64,000 nt of DNA, from positions 109,669,139-109,733,138 of the forward strand of contig OV884011.1 in the NCBI GenBank assembly GCA_930367205.1, read 5' to 3'. Positions within the stretch are counted from its first letter, which is position 1. Each line of letters begins with the position of its first letter. Under the pieces are notes generated by a model. The model saw only the letters and a program-made list of their open reading frames with translations. It did not search any database and had not been told where the DNA came from. Made by a program: the position numbers and the translations under genes. Below, in pieces: positions 46,301 to 60,789 of this stretch. This stretch comes from Acanthosoma haemorrhoidale. Its lineage: Eukaryota; Arthropoda; Insecta; Hemiptera; Acanthosomatidae.

Positions 46301-49300
46301 AACAATGTGGTAATGGAAACCTATAAGAATTCAGAGAAACTTAGTTGGTGTCGGCACCTTACAAGATTCATTGACGATGACAGAGGTTGAACAAGGGGCA
46401 AGGGCCCTTTGCCAAGCCACAAATCGCCCTTCTTCGGGCTGGTGATCCAACTAGTTCAGGTTCAGTCTAGTCATGTGGCTTGTTCTAGCTTGAACAAGTC
46501 ATAGCCTGAGCTAACAATCCTCTACCCAATGTTACCTTCTCCGATGAATTTTATGAAAATACGAGCGTTTATAATGTTTTCTTTTTACGAGGGTTCACAA
46601 CAATAAGGTAGGACCTATGGATTAGAATCCGTGCAGTGAATTATATTGTACTTGCAATGAGTTTTTTTTCTCACTTGGAGCTCAGAAATTGTAAAGTTAG
46701 GTTAGCTACTACAGTATGCTATCAATAAATATATATTTACACATACACTTACTATGTGAAAATCAAATCTATTTATTGTTACATCACTAGTCAACGTTTC
46801 GTCTATTCAGGCAATTATTGCATACCGAATTGGTAACTTTGCTAAGGTGAATACAATCACTTTTACCCGTTATATTGTAAGATGGACAATTGTATATTTT
46901 GAATTAGTTTAAAAAAAACATTTCTTATATTTTACGGAAGTTAACAATTTGGTATGCAATAATAAAGAAAAAAAGAAAAATTTGATTTTCACACAGTCTA
47001 AATATTAAAATACAGTTGTCCTTTTTTGCAGTGTTTGCTATTTAGAATGCTAATAAATGTATATTTATTTAGGCCTATACATAGACGGGCAATTTACTCA
47101 AATTTATATGGAAATAGAATAATAGAATAACTATTTTATTTGTTTAGTCATTTTTAAATGAGGTTTGGTGTTTTGGTGCATCAAGTGACGGCTTATTGGT
47201 TTCGTTATTTTCTCTCAATTGGAAATTAGTCACTTCCATATAAATGTGACTTTGTATTACATCTTATGTTATAAGCTAAGTGCCAAGTCATCGTACTATT
47301 AATCTTCAAATCTCTATGAATGAAATCAGCCCCAGCTTAACTACACAGTGAATTGAAAAAAAACACTTAAGGGTACCTAATTATAAATGAACACAATTAA
47401 CAGTAAATTTTATCAAACATTTAAATAACAACAAACTGTTTTTCACTGGGCCGTTTAGGACTTTAAGCGTAGAAACTTAAAGCAAGCGAAATTAGAAAAA
47501 GTATTACATTCCTTAAAATATAATTAAGATATTTTTTGATTGCTAGAAGTTAACGATTTCTCCGTCATTTTTTTTTGTGACGATCTTCGGTATTTTGTAA
47601 AAAAAAAAATGGTTTAAAATGTTAAACTAGGGAAACCAACTTAGATAGTTAATATGGTAGTTAGACTAAGGGGGTGTATGAAGGTTAATCAGAAGGTCTA
47701 GGTTCTGATCCCGGCCTCTTCGCTATTTTTCCTCTTTAACAATTATTATCAATATTTAAACTAATGGAATTACATAACAAAACTAATAATTATTACAATA
47801 GGTACAATGTAGACATAAACGTTATGTTACGTTACGACTGGTGCCCCATCAAATAAATGGCCATCTATGGGGAGCCCCCTAGAGCTTTGGAATTGAATGC
47901 TTCACCATCCATGTGCTAGATAGGGGAAATATCGTAAACCGTAGTACTTTCAGAACGTTACTCTGCATACAATAGGCAGTAAATATACGATCACATATCA
48001 GTAAACCATTGAGTTCGTTCTACCACAATTGTTATAGTCAACATGAGGATCGGTGGTAGGAGGATCAGAGTGTGTCGTAACTCCTAGGAATGTTTTTTTT
48101 TGGAAGAGGTCACTGATTGTGGGTAGGATATATTTTCGTCTGCCCGCAGTGTATTATATTTGACACAAACGTACGTATAAAAGAAAATAGTGGACGAATA
48201 AACAAATTTGTTTTATCAAGGAATGAAGGCTCAGTCCATTTGTCGACGAGGAGTATAGCAACTGTTTGTTGGGACTTCTAAGCTTCTGTTAAACTTAAAT
48301 AGGAAGTACATATTTTACTGTTTTTCTGTGCGAATAACAAAAATTTGAGTAACTTCAACGTGCTGATCTATTTTAAGTATCATTTCCAATTTATCTTTAG
48401 TTTTCTTTATAACGCTTTCCTATGTGGTAATCACGATAAAAGTTATCTTCAGCGTAATCAATTCTCAAGTTAGACTATCACGATTGTCGGGATCACGTTT
48501 GCAAATGCTTGAATTTATTCATTTGTATTTTATTTCAATATATTTTATTGAATCTCAATTTTTATTCCAGTAGATTACCGTAGAACTATAGATTGTAAGA
48601 AGTGGTAATCTCTCTAACTGTGACCCGTCCTTTGGCTTAAATTTCAACTATAAATGAAATCAATATTCGTGGAATATAAAATCAGTGATTTCGTGTTGTC
48701 GAGTCTTAAGACTAATAAAGTTTTGGCTGCGTTTGAAAGAAAAGAAAAAGTCACTAATAATGGATAAATGGAACGTTTATGAAGGGGCGAAGACATCCGT
48801 GTTTGGTGATCGTATACTTTGCTTGTTTTTTTTTTGTTTTTTTTTCTATAAGGATGTATTATGCACAACTTTCCAGAAATATTTAAAGTGACATTTCAAG
48901 TGCTTTCACAGCTCTATGACCCTGCCCGCGAACAGACGAACCGTAGCATAAATGAGGTAGTAGCAGATCTCGGGCTGTATGCGACGGAGGAGGGCTGAGG
49001 TATTATGGACAGAGAGGGGAAGTTGGAACAGACAACCACTTGCTCTGTAAATCAGGCTACGTTAAACCGCAGCGCGGCCGCAACCAGCTTGCAACTTAGC
49101 AACCGTGCAACTATCAGCAACAACTCGGCCAAACAAACAGCATCCCCTCAACTTGCCGATGGCTCAATAGGCGCCATTCAATACTACCGCAGACCCGCCC
49201 AGTCTACGCTCAAAACTTTTACGATTATCTTCTCGTAGAGTTTGTGCCTCCTCGTTACCGGCGGCTTTGGATGTCACTTGACATGATGATAACCCACCGA

Positions 49301-49438
49301 TAGGGAAACATAACTTCTACGTCAATAATTCAATATACCTGTGGGGACTTCTTCTAAGCTAGCTAATTCAAAGAATATTAATTTTTTTCATTATATTATA
49401 TTACATATAAGAATAATAATAATAACGGAATATTCATT

Positions 49439-49488
<50 letters not shown>

Positions 49489-50280
49489 AATAATTACCAA
49501 TACATTGTTTACTATTATATCAATCACCAGTTAACCAACAAAAAATACTTAAAAATAGAAGGTGAATAATGTAAGAATGAAACATTAAACTAAGTAAGAA
49601 TATGTGTATTCCGCAATATGAATATGTGTGTGTAGCGATGTTCTACTGTAATAAAGTACGTGTTGATTGTAACAAAAAAAATTAGCTTCAGTATGTAAGC
49701 ATTGTTCAATGAATGAAATATTTTGTTCGTCATACATTTTTGTAATTCTGTTGTAGCAAGCAACCTATTGACCTACTGATAATTATTTTTCTCAATAAAA
49801 AATCTCTTGCAAAATGTCCTGTCTACGAGCCAAAGATAAGCTGCAAATACATTAATTAAGTACGTCGTCGTACGAATACAATTCTTACATCACATTTTTA
49901 ATTATTACATGTAATTGAAGTCCTCTGAAGTCAGTAGCATATTTTTATACAGAAAATAGTGATTTTCAATTGAATATCAGTTAGATGAAAATGTTTATAC
50001 TGATGATAAAAAATATATGTTTATCTATATGATGTAATGATGCCTTTTAATGTACTTATATACTTTTATAATCCACGACAATTAATTCATAGGAAGTAGG
50101 CATATATACATATACCTACACTTCAAATTTCCAGTTCAAGGTAGAGTAGGGAACATATCACCGAAGTAGACTGGCACAGACACACAGTTTCTGGTTTGGA
50201 AAAAAACCGCCACAAACCTGAAAAATAATCATTTTTCTACTAAAATTTGTTTTAAATAGGAGTATAAAACAGAATAAACC
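43386..50280. other. AT-rich DNA without recognised gene
   Basis: Short ORFs (44114-44404 minus, 49005-49238 plus) have no known motif. The 48900-49260 part is GC-richer than its surroundings and the 49005 ORF starts with ATG, but no homologue is recognised. A possible box-B-like GGTTCTGATCCCGG occurs at 47701-47714. Confidence 0.5.
49443..49486. repeat. (TA)22 microsatellite
   Basis: This is an unbroken 44-bp TA repeat. Confidence 0.95.
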
Positions 50281-50615
50281 TTTTTTTTTTTTTTTTTTCC
50301 TGGAACCATGTTCTATATGAATAATACTAAATAAACACACCTTAGCCCCACTAAAAAGAAACAATAAATCACATAGGGAGGGGGGAAATAAACTAAAACT
50401 AAAAACTAAAAGCCATGCCTCAAATTAAAAAGTATCATACTATAATTTGTTTAAATACAAAATAAGAAAAAAAAAGTATAATACCCAATTAAATTAAAAG
50501 GGAATAAAGAAGAGGGGATGAACAATAGTAATAAAAATAAAACCCAAATATTAGTAGTATTTGTAGTTTTAAAAGGTAGCTGCTTTGGGTTTATCGACAG
50601 AACGGTTAACTGGTA
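50281..50615 (-). repeat. R2 dispersed repeat with poly(T)/poly(A) end
   Basis: On the + strand 18 T (50281-50298) precede CCTGGAACCATGTTCT, then AATAAACACA, TGCCTCAAATTAAAAAGTATCAT and GCTGCTTTGGGTTTATC. On the minus strand the T run is a 3' poly(A) tail, so R2 is probably a retroposon. No protein coding was seen. Confidence 0.6.
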
Positions 50616-52984
50616 TCAATTGTACATGCTTAAAAACATACATAAATATATACTTTACGGTCGGTAGATGGAAACAAAAGACGATTCCCTTCGAAGTGGA
50701 TTTCTCGAAAAATAGTGGGTGTTGGCCAAAACGATATGACACAGAGGTGCAATAAAAAATGGACGTGATAGGAGTAAAATAAGACAGATAGCATGAAGAT
50801 GAAATATGCGAACCCACCACTAATGGATGCCGAGGGCATGCATCAGGGGGTGGTGTACCCCCCTCCCCACCGTCCCAGCGGTACTAAATCTTCACCTCTA
50901 CTTACAATTACCTTTAAGTACTCTTTTAAAAAGTGGGGGGAGGCCATTTTAATAAATCCGCTGGGCGTTTTACGGGCTGTAATGATAGGTTTACCTCACT
51001 GAAACTTTATGGCTGCGCTGAATTAAACCGAGTGATGTGACAAGATTGTGAAGGCTAAAAATAAATCTGAACTGTGAAGTTAGGAGGACGGATATTTATC
51101 CCCAGTACATCGGCACTGGGATATTTTTCACGGGAATTTCAAAAAGAGAAACGCACTAATGTCTACTACGTTTTATAGATGGAATATGACTGAGTATTGT
51201 TGAAACATACTGTTGGGACATTGTTCAATAGTTCTATATGAAACTATTCTAGTCTCTCATAATTATATTACAGGACAGAGCCCTGTTTTTGTATTATTAT
51301 TTATTTATCGAATGTTTAAATCAATTTAATTTATTTTTTATAATTACAAAATAAATAAAAAATCCTATGCTAATCTAACGCCTCTAATAAATAAAAACTA
51401 AATGTCATTGGAAAAAAAAGTCTTTATTACACATTATGCCCTATGTTTGAATAATTTATCTATGTTAGCAATAATCTGAAGTATGTTTCGGATTCTCGCT
51501 ATGTTTACCTTTCCCTATACCTTTTGTGGTTATCACTTTTAAAATAACTTAGATACTTCGTGCTACTTAGCTATAGCAGTGTACCTTGGCTTATGAAATA
51601 TTCTTAGAAAATTATTTTGAATTCTTTGATGTTTTCTGATACTGGCGTAAGTTACTACTGGATTTACTAGGAGATTGTAAATTAGTAGTTTAGTCTGGGC
51701 TTATTACCTTAGGATTTCTGTTCAGAAATGGGATTTTCCGATTGTGCATAGTTTATATGTGGTGTAAAACTGGGTATGTTGTCTGACTAGTCAAACTCCG
51801 AGGTACTTTACAACAGGCTACCAGTTTTAGTCGTTCATTTACATTACAAAGCTAACGAAAAGTTGCACATGAGGCTCATTATCCCAGTGGTAACCTCAGT
51901 TGGATTTTTTGGATTACGATGCCTACCTATTTTAGGTGGACAACCATTAAAACATCTTATTGTAGCAAATTCAGTCATGTGAGCAGTTGCAACTTAATGG
52001 AACAAATGTCAAATTCGTTCCTACAAATAAATAAAAGCTTTATTAAAATATAATATTGTTTAATACTTTCCCGTTTTGTTTGTTGATGCTTGATAAGGAA
52101 GGACAAAATGGTCTATTTTACCAATAGGAATGCTGACAAAGGTGCTCCATAAAGCAAAAAACAAATATTATCGATCTTACATTCCCGGAAAAAAGGTGGA
52201 CACACACAAATAGAAGACACAATTTCTTCATGGTTTCGTCTGATCCATTCATAAATACCTTTCATGCCTGCCGAAGGAAATACAAAACACAAATTAGATC
52301 TTTGAAGACTTTAAAATTCTTTTATACTGAAACTTTTAAAATTAATATTTTTTAAATACGTTATTTTGTTTTTTACAATCAATGAGCAATTCATTAAATT
52401 TAAGTAGTTTCTCATTTTCATTAAAAAAATACGTTAGTTCCCACGAATGATATATGACAAGATTTAGTAGAGAAGCCATGAAAGTAAATAGGACATAATA
52501 AGAGTTAAATTATATAGTGGATTTATAGTTTATAATTAACTCACTCACTTAAGCAAAGCAATATGTACAAACCACATGATTCTAATCTTCCTATCGGCCG
52601 ATTGAAGGTTGTCCCTACAGTTAGTGAGATCAGCACTGTAGGTATTATTGTCTTACTTTTTATTATTGTAGGTATTATTGTCGATTTTATTAACTGTGCT
52701 AGCAACTTCATTATTAGTCCCGGGCCACACTTACGGTTTTTAAATCTACGGGGCCGCTGCGGGGCCGTAGCAATCCAATGAACACGGGACAGTATACGCT
52801 AGTACGCATTCGGATGTCAACCGAATAAAACGTGTCTTATTTGGCTACCTAGTGTACAGAAAATATATTTCAAAACGAAATAATATGCTGGGAACATTCA
52901 TTTATTGACAATCATTAAACAAAAAACGATCGCAAGATGGACTTAGGGCACCGCAACTTCGCCGGAGGTATATGGGTAAACTAC
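50616..52984. other. AT-rich DNA without recognised gene
   Basis: A 16-bp sequence TGTAGGTATTATTGTC is repeated at 52637-52652 and 52667-52682. No ORF with a motif was found. Confidence 0.55.
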
Positions 52985-53150
52985 TCGTTTGTATCCTGTG
53001 TAGTTCAATCCGTAATTCTGGCCATACGATTAAAAAACGGACTCGTGGGTTGGGTCAACACTAACCAGACACCATAACATCTTGGGATGGCCGGGGTTCG
53101 AACTCAGCAGCTAGAAGTTTTGTAAACCACTAGGTCATGGGTACCTGCAT
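52985..53150 (-). mobile_element. tRNA-derived SINE candidate
   Basis: On the minus strand a box A (TGACCTAGTGG, 53137-53127) is followed about 24 bp later by a box B (GTTCGAACCCCGG, 53103-53091). This is the spacing of a tRNA-type Pol III promoter. The body downstream (CCATCCCAAG...ACCCACGAGTCCG) ends near a T6 run. Acceptor-stem pairing was not found, so it is a SINE head or tRNA relic, not a working tRNA gene. Ends are approximate. Confidence 0.5.
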
Positions 53151-56100
53151 AGTAGGGTATCAATATTCCAGGATGGCTTAGGCGTTTACTACGAACAACA
53201 GAGGCCGGCGGATTTAATTAAGACGGGGTCCGCCTGGAGAGGGAGAGGTTTTACCGCGAGGAGGATCAGTTTAGATTCAGGAGGCCTGGCAGGACTTAAG
53301 CGGCACGTGAGCTGGAACCGGAATCCGAGGCCTGCATAACAGCTGACACCTGTCACCTTCGACCCCTTCTGTCATCTTCACCATCTATCTCTATCTTCGT
53401 CACCGAAAATATTTCTCTCTTCGGCTTTCCCGTTTAGGGCTTGTCATCGCAGCACTTGCCTCCTTTTAGTATCATGTTCAACAATAGCGATTAAGATACA
53501 GAAAACCCTAACAGTCCCAAACCAATACCGATCAAGGGTTACTATCATTCCATGCCAAGGATTGATTGCGTTCCTATTCCCAATCAACAATTGGCTTTAT
53601 GTTCACTGCAGAACAATTGGCAATCGACTGAGCAGTTGGTACAAAAAATAATGATTCCTAATCGGTCCCACTCTAAAATCAGTAAACTTCATCTCCATAA
53701 ATCCATCAGTCATCGTTAAGAACTCCGGAAACTATGGATAGGCGGGTTCTACCACCAAATATAAATTAGATTTTCTTAATCGGTTCTCAAAGATGATACT
53801 CATTTATCCTTAAGATGCTGGTTTAACACATAATCATGCTTCAAAATAAAAATGTTGGGTCGGGATGAGGGGACGGGGGTACCTTTCTCCACAGCTAGAA
53901 GTCAGCTTGGTAACCAATTGACTATTTGGGCAGTCTTTATTACATTTATGATTACAAATAAAATTTTCCTTGCCTATGTACAGGCAAACTAGTTTTGAAG
54001 AACCTAACGCTTGATAATTAACTATGAAATGATAAATTGTATATCACGGATTGTACATTGAAGTAGAGTCGTAGCATCATAGTCGACCATGTTAGCTAAT
54101 GAAGCAGCCGACAAGACGATCAATACATGATTTTCAAGATTTCTGCAAAGTTAAAAACGTTGCTCTAAAAATATATATATTTTTACACTTACCACTTATT
54201 CTTCAAAAGCACACATATGCGTTATGAACTTAATTAATGTGATTCATGAACCCAAATGAAGAATGGACAATTTATAAATATAAGCTAATTTTATAAGGTT
54301 ACTATATAAGAAAGAGGGAACACAAACCGAAAACATGCAGCAGTTCCTGATTTTAAATACAACGCAGACAATTAATTTATTGCCAACAATATAATATATT
54401 GATGAATTACAATAGCGTGGATTCTTCCGGCCTTAAGCAGTAAACAAGATTTATTTAAATTAGTAAGTGATGAGTTATATCTAGAAAGTTAGAAACACGT
54501 TAAGTAGCCTGTGTGACTATCAATATTTTATTTTATTACAAATATATGATTTGTTATAAGGCTACTGATAAAAAATGGACACTTATGAAACACATAACAA
54601 ATTATCGTCTATAATATAAATCCTTTGTATCCACGAAAATAATGATTTAATGGAGATTAAGTCATTATATTAAATTAAGATTAATTATATTATTACTTGC
54701 AAGTGAAACAAACTAATTAGTTAATTAGATCTTATATAACATAATTTTTAGAAAGTCTGAGAAGTGGTAAGATTTTATGATAAGAATTAAAAGACGAATG
54801 ATTGAGACCAGGTTACTCCGTTTTATTACGTCCTCGTAGATTAAAATTGTGACCGGACGATTCCTCGAAGTTGTTTAAAATTTCAACAGGAAAGATTCCT
54901 TCCCCTGGTACATGAAATATGTAAACATTGTTGATAGGTCTCCGTGAAGCTGAGAAGAATGATGACACGAGTTTTTATTCCTAAGTATATTTGGGAGTGG
55001 CGGTTCCTTATTCCCGGGGAGAGGAAGGCATAAAGAAGTTGAATCTGGGATACTGCAGCTGTTTCCACACCGTTCTAGGGATTTCCCCGTAAAGTAGGGA
55101 GATTTCCCGGGAAAAGCTGATAGATAAATAACCAAATATTCTTTCCACCTCCTTTTATATATTTTTGTTTACTGCCCTACAAAGCTTTATTACCTCCCTT
55201 CGAAACGTATTATCATAAATAACGATTAATAAAAAACGTACATAATGAAAAATTATTTCATAACAATTAGATTAAATAATTTCCACCAACGTGCGTGTAG
55301 CTATTGACTGGCGAATTGAAGATTTAATGAAATCGACCGTGAATAGATGATAAGAATTAAAACAGCCTTCAGTCATTCGCATGCGAGGATCTGTAAAAAC
55401 AAAAACGTTAATGGTACATTATTGAAACAGGTTTGTGCATAAACAATTTATCACCTCACATTAGTTAGTGCTGACATAATGTTTTTTTAATTTGTATTCA
55501 ATCATAGGAAAAATGAACTGTTGTTCGCTCTACAACACAAACAAATAAACAACACCGTTTATTAAACGGTAAATAAAAAAAAAAATTATGAAATTGCAAT
55601 TGATTTAGAGGATTTAGCACGAGATGAAAAAATGCTTCTCTTAGCCTAGAACTAGTAAGATGTTTTCAATGTGTTTAAACTGGCCGACATACAGGCGAAA
55701 ACATAAGGGCTTCTGGTTAAAAACTGCGATAACCTAAAAAAGACTACGCTTTCATTCAACAATTTGTAATAAATTCATAAGAATTACGTGATTTTTCATG
55801 CAGCTCATATTATGGATGATTACCAACTTCTCTGATATTTATTGCTAGAATAAGCATTGTGTTTTACTTTGCTAGAGTTACTTCAGAAGGATATATTTTT
55901 TTCTTTATACAGATATGAGAAAAAAAAATATAGGGGCTGGCGGGGGTAGCCAAGCAGATGATACTAAAGTAGACAGACCTTACCTGGGGGATCGATCTGC
56001 GGGACCCATCCGAACCTAAATGGTAGCTGTAAAAGCACGGACCGAAGCTCTTAGACTGGCCTACACTCCGGCCCAACACACAGCAAACACTTTAGGACCC

Positions 56101-56624
56101 CCAAAACCTATATATCCTCGAAGTGTGCCTCTCAGTAGTGTTTTTTGTCCCAACATCTTCTACTGTTTAAGGGCAATAGCTTCACTAACAACTTAGAGTT
56201 GAGCACTTGAGCAACAGTTATGTCTCGCAAGTGAACAATCTAACTATTATTGTCTTATCAGTGCGAGTATCGTAACGTAAGTTCACAGAAACAAAACACA
56301 TGGACAGTATTCACAAGCTGTTTAAGACTGCTAATGTTATTACCAAGACGTCCAACAATCACTTGATAACCCCAAATGCCATAAACTAAATATTGCGTTG
56401 CGAAAGTGGCACTTTCATAGGACAATTGATTTTCTGGGATGCTATAAATGTCAAGTATTGTAAAATAACTAACCCCACAGAAACAATAAAACAATATATT
56501 CCAATACCAAATACCGTATGAGGTTCGTCCTCAGGAAGGGGGGGGATTCCAAACACCTGTTTATTTAAATGAAATTGTGATCTACCCTATTGAGCAGTAA
56601 GTAACTGTCCCCAATTAATGTAGA
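53151..56624. other. DNA without recognised gene
   Basis: A GC-richer segment at 53190-53470 beside the SINE candidate has no open frame of note. The rest is AT-rich with short ORFs only. Confidence 0.5.
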
Positions 56625-56900
56625 GAATCTCATATTTACAGCGTTCACTCACTCATTCATACGATCTATGCAAATATACACCCCGGGGTCCACCGAACTC
56701 CGTATAATTGCCACCTATCTCGCTTGTGACAGAAACGAAGGCTTCAGAAGCGCGAGAACCGCAGACGCTCTAGACATGTTCGAAGAAACTGACCATTGTC
56801 AGGACTCACTGTAATTCTGCTGTGAATATGTAGAGCTGCTCATGAGGCAAAACACACTTAATTTTTCTGCAAGGATTATAGGGACGAGTGAGGCTGTCTA
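56625..56900 (-). repeat. R1 dispersed repeat copy
   Basis: It carries the GACAATGGTCAGTTTCTTCGAA block, the CGTCTGCGGTTCTCGCGCTTC block and GTATGAATGAGTGAGTGAACG. The 3' end is not recognisable. Confidence 0.55.
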
Positions 56901-57779
56901 ATGACCGCGTTACGAGATTAGTATGATTGGATAAGTTTTGGTGAAATTTCGAGAACCTTGGAGGGACGAGATCAAAGACGTTAACTTAAACATAATAACT
57001 TTTGATTGAATGCACTAACAGAAATAGTATACATTTTGTTGGATTCATTCTTTCACCCCCTTTCCAACAATATTTACTTTTTCTACTATAACTGTATTTA
57101 TTAAATTACAAATAAATAATATTTATCAAATAACTATTTGAGGAACAAAACAGTGAACTTTTTATTTAGAGACCATGTTCTGATTTTAGTCCGCTCACGC
57201 CGCTTTAATGTTTGGACCTTTTTCCTTCAAACAACACATTCATATGTTAAAAATACGGAACACGAGTAAATAAAAAATGACTCATGCGTTTAAGCCCATA
57301 TGAAGAAGTGTGAATTCTTAGGAACATTTGATATTGCTTAGAAGTTCTTGTTCATTTAAGTCTACAATCTGCGGAAACATTTAAACTTTTTTAGTTAAAT
57401 TTTCTGTGATAGTTAAAAGTTTTTGAGCCACGATCTGTGAAAGCTTGTAAGTTAAACAAAACTACAGTAGAGAAACCAATCACACTGCGGTTTGAACAAG
57501 CAATCAGCAGTCAGAACTCACCTGCTCTAGTAATAAATAGATTCCAGTGGAATACGCCATGTAATGTTGCTTATCAGTAAGCTAGTTACACAAATTTAAT
57601 TATAAATAAAATTATGATGTATACCTAAAACGATATTTGAGAACATTCGACATCTGCTGTAAGGCCTATACCTCTATCCGGGCCTTCTCTTACAATGGGT
57701 TTGATTATGGGATGAATAGACCATTAATTGGACAGCGCTATGCAAAGTGTAAATTCTTTGGAGAAAGGAGGGAAAATAG
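56901..57779. other. AT-rich DNA without recognised gene
   Basis: No gene or repeat was recognised apart from a short GAGACCATGTTCTGATTT (57170-57187) that resembles the R2 end. Confidence 0.5.
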
Positions 57780-58390
57780 ATAGAGTCGAAGAAGAGATGT
57801 AGCTAATGATTAAAAAAACAAATATCTATCTGCTACTGACACCCGTACTCAAACAGCTTAGAGCTCCAGCTTTTCGAAAATTAGTTTTCAGCACTATATA
57901 TATCATTTTGATACATACATACGCACGACTATACGAACGGTGCATTACACGGGAAACAAAAATCAACATCACATAATCACGCTCCATCGTGGATATTACA
58001 ACCCTGTTTTTATTGATGACAATCTTCTACCTTAAACAGAGACAGTGCGATTGTAAATACAGTTTTAACTGCTATGCCCTCTGCTAAATAGACGATCACT
58101 GCTACCTTTACCACTAAAACTGAAGACATACACTTACTAAGACCCATTCGGGGATATGGAGCAGTATTTATGGGATATTAACAAATGAGTCTTAGCGATA
58201 ATAGAAAGATTTCAATCCAAAATATTTTGACTTAACACTGGTGCACCAGTCATTATGTCAGAAATACGATTTTTCACACACTTACGCCTTTCCTGTATAA
58301 ACTGTACGGACATCCTTGGTCCTGTAAATCCTCACATACTCGAACCAGAATTACAAAACTTACCTGAAACTTGGGAGGAGCTGGAACTAA
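57780..58390 (+). pseudogene. Jockey-like LINE reverse transcriptase fragment 2
   Basis: This copy belongs to the same family as the fragment at 16.3 kb and starts in the region after the YADD box. It keeps LPLKLKTYTYLLRPIRGYGA (58110 region), then ERFQSKIF, the motif after the RT thumb that is typical of Jockey-type LINEs. A C-terminal tail reads ILEPELQNLPETWEELELT (about 58335-58395). Stops and shifts break it. No poly(A) tail or target duplication was found. Confidence 0.7.
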
Positions 58391-60789
58391 CTAACATCGT
58401 CCTTCATATGGAGAAATATCACTGAATGTTCTTTCCCGCATGTCACTATGTTAGTATTAGTCACTCACAATCACTGATTGATTTATTTGTCTTCTGTATA
58501 CAGTTGTGAATAAATAATGATGAGAAGACAGAAATTACTACTGAGAATAGTAATTATATTTCAATTAATTTGATGAAAATGAAAGCTCCAAAACGTAACT
58601 GCTTCATGATTTATTTATGATTAAGTATTTGATATCTAAAGAATGAGCCTAGTTTCAATTCCTCAAATGAAGTTACTAGTAAAATTATTCTCCTTTCCTG
58701 GCCTGAATAAGGACATAAGACCAAATATTCCAGCCGTGAGATATGAGATGTTAAATAGGAAAATTGAAAATTTTTGAATTACTAATTAATTGTTTAATGA
58801 AACTTCCATATTTTGCATAGGGTTGCTTTTTATGGAAAATTTACTGATTTGGGGGAGAACCAATGACAGTGTGAAGTAATAAAAAAAAAACTATAGTTTT
58901 AGTTCCAAAAAAAAACGATTAAATAATTCCCATTACTAATTTAGTAAGATTAAAGTCAATTTCCGTCTGATTAGGATGAAGAAAAGTGGGATACGGTAGT
59001 ACGGGCGGGAGAAGGTAGAAGAAATGAGCATTGGAGTAGGTATTAGACGTCTAATCCAAGTTGGAGGAGTATACTTTGATAAATGGACACTACCATCTTC
59101 ATTTTGGACCATTACCGTAATTAGGTATTTCTTGCAGTATTTACATCTAGGAGATTGAGGGGGGTCTCCTCCAAACCACCCCCGCTAAATTATCTCTAAT
59201 GCGTTCTTAAGTCCTCCCCGAAAAATGAGGGTATTACGAGGGTCTTGATCCAAGGCGTTCCAGGGAACTGTTATTCTGTGGAGCAGAACTGCCGCTGTGT
59301 TCAGCTCGGCCATCTTAAAATCGGGCCTAGATAACCAACTGCCACATTCGGTGACCATGATGGAGAAGAACATAATGGTTCAGGTTAGACATTATTTACA
59401 AAATTTCTGAAATCTAAGGCACCCTCGACGAACTTAATACACTCGTAGGGAAAGAATATATCTAATACCAAAAATATTCCACTAGTGTTAAGAATTATTG
59501 TGAAACGGTTATAGCCTGAGTGTTATTGCCTTTACCATAAGTGTAAACTCACAATACCACTGTAGTCTACCATAAATATAAGCAGTTAGTATTTTATAGT
59601 CCTTGCTATAATTCGCTGCAGTACATTTGTATCTAACCTCATTTTATAATACTTACAAGCTTAATTTCTCTAAAAACATCAATAAAACTTGCAAATCAAA
59701 TAAAATTGCAATAAATATTATATAATAAAAATAGGATGTAGTATATTAGTATTTGAATTTTTCCCATTAAAGCTGCGCTGATCAATATTTAATTCAAAGT
59801 CCTCCATGGCCAAAGTTTTTTTTTCTCAGTGGCTAAAAAAATAACAAAATATAACAAGGTACTAGGCTTTTGTGTTATTGCAAATGAGATGGGTGATACA
59901 GGCTAGCAAGATATCAATTTGGTTTTCTTTGTTCACTAGAATGATCCTGCTTGCCTTACGTAGTTGGCTGCTCCTAACCATAGCAGTACCTCAAAGGTGT
60001 CATGTTTTGTTCGATAATGATTGTTTTATAAAGTACCAGAGGTGCTCTAGTTATCATTTACGGACTTAAATGTTCACATGTTTCCTTTTATTGCTTCCTC
60101 ATACCTTCACCAAGATTCACTATGCAGAATTTGACCCGAGCTAGAGGTTAGAGAAAAAAAGCGGTTTATTTTTTATCAAACGTAATATGCCAATATTCGT
60201 TTCCAAATAGAAATCTATTTATAGTGGGGCCCATAAGAATCCTTCAAGAACCTCTAATCGATATTATGCCCGAGTCTTCTCACATGATCTCCATCAAATA
60301 TAGTTAATAAAGATTCGGACCTAGTCCATTCTATTTTCCATTCCAAGCATTGTTTAAAGCTTTAGTTGAGACCTCCAGCATTATTGGAGATTCGCCTTTG
60401 ACCCATCGGGACTGCCGCTGACAGATTGAAAAGGAAGGCGAGAGGGAATATTATTAATGGTGGAGTGGAAGGAGACCAGGTCACGTCCCAGAGCTGACAT
60501 AAAGGGGACAGGCGTGAACCCATCGACAGAAGCATCCAAGGCAATTGAGATGTCGACTTGCTCCGGTCCCACCGGTACAACTTGCACAGCGGTCTTATCT
60601 CTGCCCCGGGCTCTCGCTATCGCTAGGCAGAGTTGCATATGACGTCCTCTGCATTGGGTCACTTTCGCGTTAGCCACACTATAGATAGTGACGTCACTCC
60701 CAAAATAGTTTCGATTAGACACGACTTGTTTAAGACAACTCTTTAATAGTAATAAAGTCAATTTAAATATATAAAAGTACTAGTACAAA
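58391..60789. other. DNA without recognised gene
   Basis: A minus-strand ORF of 126 codons (60761-60381) covers a GC-richer patch. It has no recognised motif and overlaps another open frame on each strand, so coding is not supported. Confidence 0.5.

Noticed and set aside
47650..47720. tRNA-like sequence with GGTTCTGATCCCGG
   Set aside because: A box-B-like motif is present, but box A is poor and no cloverleaf could be drawn.
55930..56000. Possible box A (TAGCCAAGCAG) and a weak box B
   Set aside because: The box B does not fit the consensus and no acceptor stem was found.
60381..60761. 126-codon minus-strand ORF
   Set aside because: Open frames overlap on both strands in a GC-richer patch; no domain was recognised.
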